DNA from: Lycocorax pyrrhopterus obiensis
Lineage: Eukaryota; Chordata; Aves; Passeriformes; Paradisaeidae
Assembly (NCBI GenBank): GCA_014706295.1
Contig: JACSVZ010000004.1
Span: forward strand, 86,807,047 to 86,871,046
Length of the DNA: 64,000 bases
Direction of reading: 5' to 3'
Each line of letters starts with the position of its first letter. The first letter of the stretch is position 1. Both the position numbers and the translations under genes were made by a program. A model generated the notes under the pieces. It saw nothing but the letters and a program-made list of their open reading frames with translations, was not told the origin of the DNA and searched no databases. Below are positions 14,427 to 26,800 of this stretch, piece after piece.

Positions 14427-17400
14427 CAGTCTTGAAGTCCATGCCTTTGCTCAAGCAAGCTCCCAGTGAATAATAATTCCAGCAAATTAAGAATTGATGC
14501 AAACCACTTTTGTGCAGTCAAGGCATTTCTTGGTCTGTATAAAATGTCATACTCTTCTAACAAGTTGAACTTTGTTGCTAGGAATTTATATCTTGCTTTT
14601 ATAATCTCCTTGCCTAAAGAGATTGAAAATGCATCAAAACCAGCTTGAAAATTGAAGGGATAAAGATGAGATGAAGTTAGTGAGGGGCTTGACTTCTCTG
14701 GGATGTGCACAGAAATCAACACCTTCCTGGGGTTTCTGAAGTAGCTCCAAACTTAAGCTCAGCAAGCTCTTCTGTTTAGATGTTGCACCATACACTTTGG
14801 GTCTCAAATGAGAAAAAGTCTATAGACAGAGTTTTGTGGTTCACTGGCTGGATGTCTCACATTACCCAATAGTTAAAGCATTTATTTAGAAGGAAGGTGA
14901 GGAAAAACCTGAGCCCCAGGCAGGATAGTACCACTGCTTCACTACTCTATGTGTCTGTGTTTGGATGCATATATGGGGGTTCTTATCTCCACTGCTGAAT
15001 CTTGAGTCTTAGAAATCTCAATTTCTAAGTCTGCTGTATCTTTCTGGGATGGTTATTGAGATAGAGGGAAAAAAAGTTTGACTGTAGCCTAGATATTTTT
15101 CCTCTTATAATGGTGAAATTGGAAGGAAAATGTTATAATAGCTACAACAGTAACCCAAGCAACATCAGAGGAAAAGCCTCAGAAACACGAGGTAGGAGTA
15201 GTCATTTACTTAAATTGTAATGTGCAAGAGATAATTTAATGCATACTGCCATCATGTTTGGGATAGTAGCCAAAACCTTCAGCAGATGTTCTGGTATGTG
15301 GCAGAGACAAGGGAGACTTACCAACCCCTCTCTTGTTTTCTATATCATCTCCTCCAGAAGAAGAAGATATAAGTCTAGTTGACAAGGTGTGAGTGGGAAC
15401 AGTACAAAAAATCACTAATATTTGAAAAGGTCTTCTCAGTCTAAATGTGGAAGCTTGATATACACTTGAGATGGGAAGCACTGAGTGCTTCCACAACTCA
15501 TTTAGTTGTGGGAGAAAATGTCCTTGTAGTAGAAATAATGGGCATCAGTCTTAGCATCCAGCAACTTAAATTGAGGTCTCACCTTTAGTCTGCCTTATAT
15601 GTCCTTGGAGAAAGCTAAACAGAGGAAGACAGAGAAGAGGTTGATCTTAGTGTACATTTTCAGACACCCAAAGAATCCATTAGAACTCCTGATATCATGC
15701 TGAGGTCTCTCCACCTACGTTGGTCCATTGAGCTCTCCCAGCTCCAAGCCAAGGAGCCAGCAGTGGTTTTCAGACTGTGAAGACCACACATATGGTATGG
15801 GTGATCAGCCCCAGACCTGACACTTAGATAGGACTCCACAGTACATCTCGAGATGAGCCCTCGGGACATGCGGGAGCTCCCCATGTTTGATGAGTGGCAG
15901 GTGGATGTGATTTCAGAAATAATGTGAAAGAATAGAATGAAAGTCAAAACAAAGTGGTTTTCATGGGTGGGTTGTGTTCCTGACTCCAGGGGAGGCAGGT
16001 GCTGCTGTGTGAAGGCTCAGGCTGAATTGAAGTCAGATGGGATTCTAAATGCTGTTACCATTTTGTTCCTTTAGATACCCTGATGCTGATATAATATAAT
16101 GCTACTGTGGAATGAAAATAGTTCTGCTCTACTTCCCCTCTGTTTTTATAAATGCTGTCATTGCTACAAATTTATTTTAAAACAATATGTGTTTTATGCC
16201 ACTACATTGGTACAATGTAGTGTCCACTGCTACTTAGTGTATAATGCTGCAAGTGTTCTGGTTATATGAAGTGAAGGAAATTACACCTTCAGGAATGATT
16301 TGGTCACCCAGCTTAAGCTGAAGAGTGACTCAACACAAATTGGTCTTCCAGTAACTAGAAGGGTTGGGAGTTGGCAGAAGCTAACAAGGACAAAAAACCA
16401 AGATTGAAAGAATTTGTAGTTTCCAAAGTACAGACACCAGTAAAAGGGGTACATAAGATAGATTAACTTCATTATGTGTTCCGTGAATGTAGGAAAAAGG
16501 GGCCTTTTCAAATACTGTGATGCTTGGATCAGATTTGCCATTTTCATTGATAGATTCACATGTTCCACATTTGCCACGTGCACTTCAAATACTAGACCTT
16601 TCAAATCAGTGCCTTTCCCTAATTCTTCATAGTAGCACTCTGCCCTTTTCTGTATTGTAGCTCACAGAGAAGTGCACTGTCTGCAGCCAGCATCTCAAAC
16701 ATTGATTTTTACCTGTTCTGTCCTTCATTCAACTCATTCTCAGCTGATATCCCATATTATGATAATTCAGCCATTTTATTTTAGTGGTCATGTGTCTACT
16801 CAGCTTATCCTCTGTGAGCCATCCATGGAAGTAAGTGGATATTTGCTTCTTTCTTCATTGGACCTTGACTGTCAGCACCTCCAAACATTCTTTGTCCAGT
16901 CCCGGCTAAACTTGCCTCTCCCAAACCTACTCTCAGTAACTTTACCATGGAGTTGTCATTTATCTCCCCTGTCCACTCAAAGCCCTCTGTTTATTTTTCA
17001 GTTTACTTTTATTCATTTACACTGGCATGTTGCATATGAGAAAAACCTTGTTGTTACCTCACTACATGTAGGGCACAAGCAACCTGGCACAGCTGTTGCA
17101 CTTCTGGACTAGACAGCCTATCTCAAAGCTCCCCTTTGCCTTTTCTGTCTAGTTCCCCCTTTCCCTCCAGATCCCAAGATTATTATTTTCTCTGCTCTAT
17201 TTCATTGGTCTTCTGACTGTGTCCAAACTTTTGTCTATAGAACAAATATCTCGTGTTTATAGGTCATCTTATTTTATGACATAGTAAGCAGATAAATTGT
17301 TAAACCGTCACAGGTTTGCTTGAGAGCAGCAACTTCTGCTGAAGAGCATCTGGGGCAGTAGCTACTTACTTTGAGTCAGCAGCAGCATCTGGCCATACCC

Positions 17401-20400
17401 TGGCTTGCCTGGGGACGGAAGGAAGGGAGACTGGAAAGTCGCTTACTGTTTTGATGATTATTGCATCTTCATGGGTTCCAGCAAGACCTTGGCGTGCCTC
17501 CTGCTCCCCCTGCAGCTTTGTGATCCTTAGCAAGGGAGAGCTCAAGTTGTGCACAGCCCCACACCAGCAACCCCCAGTGTTTTTTTAAATAAAGAGTGCA
17601 TATATTCCTGAAAGGAGCACAATAAGCCTGCATAGGAGATAAGAAAAATTATTTGTGACCATCTGCTTCACAATATTAATTGTGTTATGGTATAGGATTT
17701 TTATTAGCTTTCCAAAATCTCAAAACCACTCTTGTGTTGAATGGAATTGATTCCCCCTAAACATACATGTATGTTCTCTGAAGAACTGGATCTGCAACAC
17801 AGATCTCACTGCTCAAGCCCACCAGAGAGGCTTTTTGTGAAACACTGTCAGTCAGAGACACAGATTTCCCAACTCAGTCTCAGAAACATTGCTTCACAGT
17901 TCTTTGTTTAGGTTGAGAGGAAGAGCATAGTCAGCTGCTGCTCTCTTGACCGTTGGGCATTTTAACCCCCAGGCTGACCAGCTCTTGGCAATAAAGTGAA
18001 ACTTCCTAAGCTTGTAACTAAGTCCAGACTGGGATCTCTTAGGATCAGTATCCCTCCTGTGCCAAATTTGAGACTGCAAAGCTACAAGAATATCTCCAAG
18101 AAATTCATGTAAAAATTATTGAATATTAGCATAAGAGAGTGTTTTTCTTCCCCAAAACTTGTTCCCGGAAGTGGCCAAGCCCATTTTTCACTAAAACTTT
18201 CAAAACAATCCAGTCTGAGGCAGAGACAAGGTACGGAAAATATAAGTTCCAGCAGTTAAAGGCTGACAAAGTAATAAACAACTGAAAGTAGGGCCTTATG
18301 ATGGAAAGTGTTAGGGAACTTTAACTCTAGATGTCATTGCCAGCTTTGCTTGTAATAAATGTGTCAGTAGCAATATGAAAAGATGTGTACAATAAGTTAA
18401 AGGAATGCAGTATTAACCTATTTTATGTGGCACGTCTGCCCACAAATTGCTTGCATCTCAATATGTTTTGGGAGAAAAGGATTTTTTTTTCCCCCGCTGA
18501 ATGTATTAATTTTCAAACGACGTCAACTGGGAAATTAGCGATTTTAATGTAACAGTGACACCTTGTGGTCAGTAGAGATGGCGTTAACTCTGAAAAGCAC
18601 TTTCGTGATGTGTTAACCTTTAGCAAGAGCAGAGAAAAAAAAGAAGCAGGAAGGAAATGCAGATAACTTTCAGGGATTTCCATAGAGAGATGTTATCCCA
18701 TTTTATTGCCTTATATGTAGAAATTTATGCTTCTAGTTTCTTAAATACCAAAATAATATTTATTTGCATACGTTTATTTTATTGAAATACAGGAGAATGG
18801 CAAGCTTTGATTTTAGACAACTTGACAATGTAAATTAGGGAAAGGTCTTTGTGGGCACTGAACATTACACAGCGTTTCTGGCATGGTTATTTATGTTTCT
18901 GTGGTTACCTCTCCGTCTCTACAGGAGAGGGTGTTTCTGCCAGTGGCACACCATGTAGTAGTGGGTAGCAGACTGATGCCAGAGAGACACAGTAATATGG
19001 CAGAACCACACCATTCCAAGAGAGCCGGCTAGGCACTGACTGGGCTGCAGGATTAAATAGCATTAGTCTTGTGCTGCCTTTTGTGTGGGCAACCTTGACC
19101 TGACATATGTGGGTTCTGCTCTTACTTCTTCCTGCCTGCTTTCTCCCTTCCTTGAACAAATGCTGAACTAATGCAGCTGTTCTTTGCCATACCTACATGC
19201 ACCTATCTTTAAGACATTGGGCACTGAACTTCACAACACTGTGGCCCTTAGACTTTGTGGCAGAAATCTTTTCCTGTTTAATGCATACCTGGTATCCTTG
19301 ATATTATGGTTTCAAAATCTCATTGTTTAGAAGAAGCCTAATTTATGAAAGACCTGATTTATAGCTTCTGATTTATACCACATACATTCCTGGAGTTAGT
19401 GATGCTGACCTTGCCATTTTTAAGAAAGGAACAAAGTTAAACTTCTGCCAGACAAACCAGATTTAAAGATCAGTAAGGAAGGAGACTGACTGTCCCAACA
19501 AAAAGTTATGGGGAGCTAGTAAGCAAACTGAGAAACATGAAGCATTTATTATTCACTGGCAATAATGGTTTCCTGTTAAAATTGGCTATTTGACAAAGGT
19601 GATGAATTTAATTCCTTGCTTTCTCATTGGGGAATTAGGAAGTTAGCATGGGACAGGAGCAAAAAGTCCTATGCTTTCTCCAGAGAGTAAGCTAAAGCTA
19701 GCCAAAGCTAAAGTTTGGAAGGTGTTCAGGAACCACCGTCAGGAATTTAGTGATTATCAAAAAGTGTCAAAAAATATTGAAGTATTATAGTTGTCCTGGA
19801 AGCCAAGCCATTGTTCACCCTCACACATGTCCATATATAAGCAGCTTGGTGTGTGCTTATCTAGGACATATCCTATGAAAGAGCTGCAGTACAACTTCTC
19901 AGGAATGTCAGCACAATTTAGTGCCTGTCAGGAAGTGACAGTGAGACTGTGGCCTTTTTAAATATCATATTGACAGTGAATTTTTTGCAAGCTTGGATTG
20001 CTAAAAGGATTGAAACTCATTATCTCCTGTAAAAGTCTGACAAATATTTGAGATGTGATGAAGGAAAAGACCTTGTTTTACATATTTTATCAATTCTTAC
20101 ATTTTCTTTTAGAGCTGCTTGTGCTTTTAATGGCTGCAAAAGCAGAACAGCTTCATAGCTGCTCAAGCTTGCGGAGAAGTTATTTATTAGGTGCTATTTC
20201 AGACTCTGCTTGGACAGGCTGGGCTGTAATATCAACCTCCAAATTAGTTAGTAGCACTGCTGAAGGATGTTTTCCAACATCTGTTTTTAGCACTGTTAGA
20301 TTGGAGCTTAGAGTATGGATTATTTAAGGATTTTTTTGAATGGGGCCGCACTGAAGATGAACTGCAATGATTCTGCACTTGAGTCAGCAAACACATTATG

Positions 20401-20938
20401 ATTGACTGCACATGTATGAGCAGACAGATACAGCTGACCTTGCTGCTGAAATAGTAGTACTTTGCAGTAGAGATCATATCAAAAGCATCATGAAGAGAAT
20501 TTTAAAAGACATTTTCTTAAAGGAGAGACACATTCTCACTGCATATTAAGACCACTGATTTGAAGAACTGTCAGATTTGGAGGTCAGTCAGGGTTGCTGT
20601 ATTATATATGCCATGTTAAGACCTTTTCTACTACTGGCTTAATGTTCAAATAGCAAATACATCCTGATAGAGATTTTAGAGACTTAGACTTTATACACTG
20701 TTTCTGGGAAGTAATGGGTTAAGTGTCCCGTACTAGGGTTAAAGCCAACCCCCCAAGGATGCTACCAAAGTGAAGGTGTGATTAGACCTCCTCCTTTTTA
20801 TGTTTAGCCATAATAGTCAATGATTTAAAAGACAGAACAACTATCACTGTCCATCAGGTGGAAGTTACTGCTCCCACTGCTTAGCCAGCAGAAGGCATCA
20901 GGGTTTTATATGCTCTTGGCATCTATGATAGGATAAAA

Positions 20939-20990
20939 TTGTCTGAGTTACTCCAGTGCCCGGTGGGGGTACTTTGAATAACTCAGACAA
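20939..20990. other. Imperfect hairpin, 52 nt
   Basis: The 12-nt arms TTGTCTGAGTTA (20939-20950) and TAACTCAGACAA (20979-20990) are perfect reverse complements. Inside them, AGTGCCC can pair, with one bulge and one wobble, with the GGG-T-ACT side around a small GGTGG loop. The structure could be a small-RNA precursor, the relic of a short inverted-repeat transposon, or chance. It is shorter than most animal pre-miRNAs. Confidence 0.5.
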
Positions 20991-23737
20991 GGCTGCCTGA
21001 GAATACAAGGGTGTGGTTAGACAAAGATAGGTGTTTCACGTTACCTTCAAGTTGCTGTGATATCCCATATACGTCCAAATAGTCAACAACACTTTCACCA
21101 AACAATTATAAGCAACTAGTACCTCACTGTTGCAAGATTTGCACTGCAAATTCAGAATTATGGTGGTATCACTAGTGTTTGTACAAGGACATCAAGAATT
21201 AATATGCATATGTATTCAATGCCTTTAGAAAACATGCCCTTTTAATGCTGGAAGGATACTGTTCTTGTTTTGCTTACAGTGAGTGCCCTGTGAAGGACTG
21301 GAGGAGGCTATTGACAAACTTTTTTGGCTGTTTTTTACCAAAAACAATGTAGTTGATATTTTTTCCCGTGTTTGAAAAAGGATAAGCCTTTAATGAGATA
21401 ATTTGCTGGGATTAGAAAGTGACTGTTTATATGCTACTGAAGCTGTTTCTGAGTCTGCTGATACTCCTTGGGAATTTAACAGCCATGATGTACCTCACCA
21501 CATTATTTGCCTATAGTTTTTATCCCCATGTAAAAGTTACTGAAAATAAGTACATGAAGAAGAATGCTCTAGCAGTTATAACATAACCTTACAGATTGGG
21601 GAAAAACTCCATGAAAGACACTGTCTTTTACCTTTTCATCTCTGAAACAGTAATTTATGATGCAAATCTTAAAATCAGACTGAGAGAGCGGGCATAGTAG
21701 TGGGATCATGCTTGTATCATTACCTGTGCATCCACGTCAGACACCCTTTTCTGCAGACCTTCACCATACCCTGAATCTTTCCAATAAGAAGCTTTAAGTG
21801 TGTCTCTGCATGGACACTTGCAAGCTGAAAGCTGCCACTGTGGAGCTTGGAGCAATGACTTCTAGAGAAAATGCATGGATCTTAGCAGCTAGTGCAAAAA
21901 GAGACAGAATTTCCAGCTCATATGTCACAAATGCATATCCTCTGTGTACTGGACACAGATGTGTCATATAACACATTTTCTGACTGGTGGGTTACACAAA
22001 CAAAGAGTGTGACAAGTGACCGAAATGTGAAACGTGCGCTTTGGTGATTGACTCCGTAAGTCACAGATCAGTGTACTTTAAAGTACAGTACCTCTTTGTA
22101 GAGACTCTCATTGTGTGAGCAGTATTAAATAGTACTGTCTTGCCTGTCACAGTTATGCACCTCAACTCCTTTGAGGTCTTTATTACAGGCTTTGAGCAAC
22201 TACCTAGCTCAAGATAATATTCTCTGTCCAAGAATAGGACCTGGGACAACACTTCATTCTTTATTATTGCTCTCCAGAAATTTTGGAAGTTGAAAGAGTC
22301 TGTAAGGCCAATGATAAAACTATGGAAAGCTCTATTAAAACTAGAAGCAAGTACAAAAAAATACTAGAACTAAAAAAACAGCTAATAGGTTTATTTAGAA
22401 AGGGGACTTAGCAACTTCAACATGCAGGACATATCATTTGCCTACCTTGCCAGCTAGTTGTGTGCATGTCTGTGAAGGAGAAGCTCAGGCTCCCAGACCA
22501 GCCTGCCGGGACAGGTAGGTTCCTCAGAAGGGAAATCAGCAATCTGTGCAGTCAGGCCTCTAAGCCAAACTTACTGACTTGCATATGAGTAACAGGCATG
22601 GTTCAATATCTGAATCTCTCCGTACCCAAAGTCAGAGTTTTGAAAATTTATCTCTGCACAGGAACTCCTGTCCTAAATTTCAGTCTACCTGACCTGTCCT
22701 ACAGTTTTGGTGTATGTCTGTCTAAATTATTCCTGTGGGGAAGGGAACCCTCTAGTGTGCTTAAGGCAGAGAGGAGCTTGTGTCTTTGAAGACCTAATAA
22801 TTGTTCTGCCTGATTCCCTTGCCTGCTTCTGATTATCTGTAGAGCCTGAATGCCTCCAGAGGCAAGGGGAAGACTGAAGAGCTTTCTCTGACAAGGGAGA
22901 TCCAGTGTCCTGGATCACATACCTAACATGTTGTAACAGAAAAAGATTGCTTTCCAGTTTCAGCTTTATTTTAAAACTAAATCATTGAGAGAAGAGGGTG
23001 CAAGAGCTCACTAAACAAATCAGTGGAAGTCACTGGCTCAGTTTTTTTCCCCCTCCCTTATAAGTCTCCTAAGGAAGGCTTTATCCCATAGGAAATGTAA
23101 TATTATCTCTTGGGTGGAGTTGGTAACTGTTTTACTATTTTTTATCATGAATATGCTGAGGGGATCAGAAGAGAGAAGACATTTGAATGCAGGAGGAAGA
23201 AAATAAAAAGCAAAAAATTATGAATTTACAATGACTGATTGTTTTTTCAAGTCTTAATTTAAGGCTAGTTTAAATGAGAAAGCTTAACACTGTGCACCAA
23301 CTATTGTCTTAAAAATATTCCAAGTAAAGCTCAGAACTTATCTATATCTATGGAGAACTTCCATTGATTGTTATTTTGCATGAAAGCCTTTGCAATACTA
23401 GATGCAGGTCATTTATAAACATCATATTGAAAGATAAAGAGAGAAAAGACTTAAACCTCTGTTTGTCTCTGAAACAGCAATCATCTTATCTGCCAAAATC
23501 ACATGTAATGGACTGGTAGTTCTTTGTTCCATATCCTGTATTTGAAAAGTCTTACCTTATAAAGATGTCAGGACTAAAGCCATTTTAAGGAATTTCCTTC
23601 AAGGAACACATCCATTTGTGGAGAAATGCGTATTTTATGCATGGTAACTAATACATATGGCCTGCCATTTTTGAAAAATTATAAATAATACTCTGTGCTG
23701 ATGCTTGATGCTTCATTTTTGTGTTGTTATTTTCCAG

Positions 23738-23863
23738 ATGGGAGTTGCTGTAGTGGATTCATCTGTTGCAGGACTTGGTGGTTGTCCCTATGCAAAAGGT
23801 GCTACTGGAAATGTAGCCACAGAGGATGTGATATACATGCTGAATGGTCTGGGGATCAACACA
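23738..23863 (+). CDS. HMGCLL1: HMGCLL1 penultimate exon (catalytic glycine loop)
   Basis: 126 nt, 42 codons, phase 0 at both ends. The acceptor is TATTTTCCAG and the donor is ACA|GTAAGA. It encodes [20 protein letters not shown], then the rest of the lyase glycine loop with the active-site cysteine, then [16 protein letters not shown]. The ATG at its start is an internal methionine, not a translation start. Confidence 0.93.
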
Positions 23864-26800
23864 GTAAGATATTTTTTATCTTTCTACATAAGACTTTAAG
23901 GAAAACAAAAATATTTTTCCAGGAAATGTACGATACATACCTGACAATAACTTGTGCTGTACAATAAAATATTGAGAGCCCATAGTAGTTTTTGCAAACT
24001 CAGTGCTTTAATATGGCTTGACACATAACAGGAATGAAGTTGTCTTCATTAGCAGTTTAGAGTAGAAATGGTTTGTGTATTTAACATAATTTTAATAATC
24101 CCCTTCTTCCTACCTGGAGCTATGAAGGAACTTAGTAGCAGCAGCTTTGTGTCATCGCTCTGCCTTGGTAACCACAAAAAATTCAGTGCTGTAGACATTG
24201 CTCCAGAAGACTGGTCATCTCTGCAGTGGAAAGACTGAGCAGAATTTAGTTTTTGTCACAGTTTTGGGTTTGGCTCATAGTGCTTACTAATTTGTTGTCA
24301 ATTTTTCTGACTTCAAAGTTGAAAAAAATTGTGGTGTTTGGAGCCCAAGCACAGGACATTGTTATTTCTCAAGTAACCACTTAATATATTTCAAAATTGT
24401 ACAGAACCTGTTACTGTCTAGGAGGCTTCACAGTCATTTTTATTACCAGCTCTGTTCTTGGAGGAGAGGGCAGAGCAGCTTATCTGCACTAAGCTGCACT
24501 TTAATGAACCTTACCAGTGAGAATTCCACACCTGAAGAGCACACATTTAGTATCCCTGGCTTGGTTGGCATGTTAATTATTCTGTATTTCTAGGACTCCT
24601 TTACTACCTTCTTCAATAAATGTGCTCTTTGGTCTTCCTGTCGATCACCATTGTTCTGAATATGTGGCATAAGAAGTTTGTGCTAACTCAGGCATTGCAG
24701 TAACTTTATGTTTAATTTAGACATAGACTCAAGAGTCAAATTCAAAGAAGAACAAATAAAAAACTGCCAAAACTACAAAGTGTGTGGTTTGCATTTAAAC
24801 TACCACAGAAAGAAGTATAAATGCCTGATGTCTGAAATAGTAAGATTTGAATTATTGAGGAGCTCATTGGAACTTATCACTCGTTTGTAGGCTGCAGTTC
24901 TGTGTGGTGTACATACTGATGGAGTTCCTTGACATGAAAGGATGACAGAACTTGTTTCTGAATTGCACATTCTCTGGGTACTGTTAAAGCAGTGCCTTAC
25001 AGAGTTCACTGTAAGCATTTATCTGCTCTCATTTGTTTTTTATGGAGTTCGGGGTAGATGTCAGATACATGTTTAGAAAAGGTTCTATCACAAGTGTCCA
25101 CTGTACAAGTGGACTCTGTTTTGAACTGTTTGTGCACACTTTTCTTCATGAAGGAGATGTTCATTATTTTGAAACAACACAATTCTTTGAAATAAGGAGG
25201 AGAAAGCATGCATTTTACTTTACATTGCTGTGTGCCTTAGACTTAGGCTTTCAGTGTAGCCTTTCCTTGGGCAAAATACTCATTGACCTTTCCAACTGAC
25301 TCATAGCAAAAGGAAGCAATTAAGAAAAAATAGTCTGATTATATGAAATATACTGTGTTCCAGGTTTCTTGATAAGATTGATTAATCTGTTAAAAATCTG
25401 GAGGCCAAGCAAGAATCCAGCTTGTCCTAAAGGCTGACACCAAATCCCATGGAGACAATCTCACCATCAAATGCTTAGTTCTTCTTTGGTTTGGTTTGGT
25501 GGTGGTTTTATTTAGGTTTCGTTTAATTTTAGATTTTAGATTATGCAATAGCAAAACACAAGGCTTTTCTTTTTGAATCCTTTCTGGCCCATTAAAGAGT
25601 GTTTTACTGCATGAGAGACCTGGAGCCTCAAAGTTATTACCATAATATATGAGCTTTTGTCTTTATAATGTTGGTTGTTTTTGGTAGTGTTGCCAATTCT
25701 GTAAAATCATTATTGCAGAAAACTATTAATATGTTCCTTTTTGTGTAATGGCACAAAATGAAATTGTAATTGCTAATGTTGTCCATTTGCAAGGAGCACT
25801 TTCTCATGTTCATTTCAACTATCCACTAAAGTTTTCAGTTTGTTGCCTGAACTCACCTTAAGTGTCAGGCGATATTGGACAGTATTTAACCATACATTAT
25901 TTTAGCTCAGTTGGTCGGAGTATGGTGCTCATAACACCAATGTCGTAGGTTCAATCCCCATATGAGCCATTCACTTAAGGATTGGACTCTGTAATTTCTG
26001 TGAATTATTGAGTTCAGATTGACTAGATACATCAAAATAATAATTGATGCTTTTTCTATACTGTTCTTCAGAACAAGTAAACAAGAAGTGACGCGTGAAA
26101 TGAATCTTTGGCAGACTAAATGTGAAATAATTTTTAAGTCAATGGGAAATTAAAGGATTTTGCCTTCTGGCAGAAGCTTTTCTGATTTAAGGCACTTATC
26201 CAAGTTTATAAATAATATTGGAGGCACTTTTCTTTGGGTTTTTTGGGGGGGAAATTCATTCCTTGGTGTGAAGGAGTAATTCTGGATATATAGAGTGATG
26301 ACCAAGTATACTTAGTAAGTATATTCTGGATATCTGTCTGAAGACACATTATTTTGTGGACAACCTTACAAACACCTACTCCTGTCTCATTTCCATCTGT
26401 GACGCTCATGAACGCCGTGTGTGCCCTCACGGTAATCCTCTTTGGTTCACAACACTTTTATTAGGGAAGACAGTATAAAAAGCAGAGATACATGTATTCC
26501 ATTTAATGAATGTGAACTGTGAAAGTATGTTTCTTATCGACACATATCACATTATGCAGTGTTACAGTGATGAAAACATGAATATTTTGTAGTTTGGGGA
26601 GTTTATTTTGACATCTTCTATAATCTAACTACCAGCTATGTCTATGGTGGTATGTTGCTCATTTCTTCCTTGTTAGAAAACACAGATGGATTAAAATTTT
26701 TTAGATTATGTTGTGTGCAATAGCACTTTACAAACGAAACCTAAGTAATGGCCCATAAAGGATAAACAGAATAAGCTGAAATTACCCTTGTTATAACTGT

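Larger units (their letters stand above)
1..23737 (+). other. HMGCLL1: Long intron of HMGCLL1 (no coding exon seen)
   Basis: AT-rich sequence upstream of the first HMGCLL1 exon in the window. I looked for the preceding lyase exon, which should encode a histidine-containing segment ending in a conserved D-T-Y-G-Q-A-L stretch, and found none, so the intron probably extends left of the window. It holds a 24-bp direct repeat with a 39-bp period (6978-7040), a GAT microsatellite (14404-14426), a CpG-containing patch with a CRE-like core (about 18490-18620) and a short hairpin (20939-20990). The scattered reading frames, all under 150 codons, match no protein I know and look like chance. Confidence 0.7.

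Noticed and set aside
15660..15947. A 95-codon - strand frame in the HMGCLL1 intron
   Set aside because: No recognisable domain, and no splice or promoter signals around it.
16672..17112. A 146-codon + strand open frame in the HMGCLL1 intron
   Set aside because: No domain or family pattern; rich in Leu, Ser and His, as expected from pyrimidine-rich noncoding DNA; no splice or promoter context.
1..23737. The HMGCLL1 exon preceding the glycine-loop exon
   Set aside because: I scanned for its expected D-T-Y-G-Q-A coding sequence on the + strand and did not find it; it is probably left of the window.
25902..25969. A functional tRNA gene with anticodon CAT
   Set aside because: The acceptor stem does not pair and the body is of Ile type, so it is a derived repeat or pseudogene.
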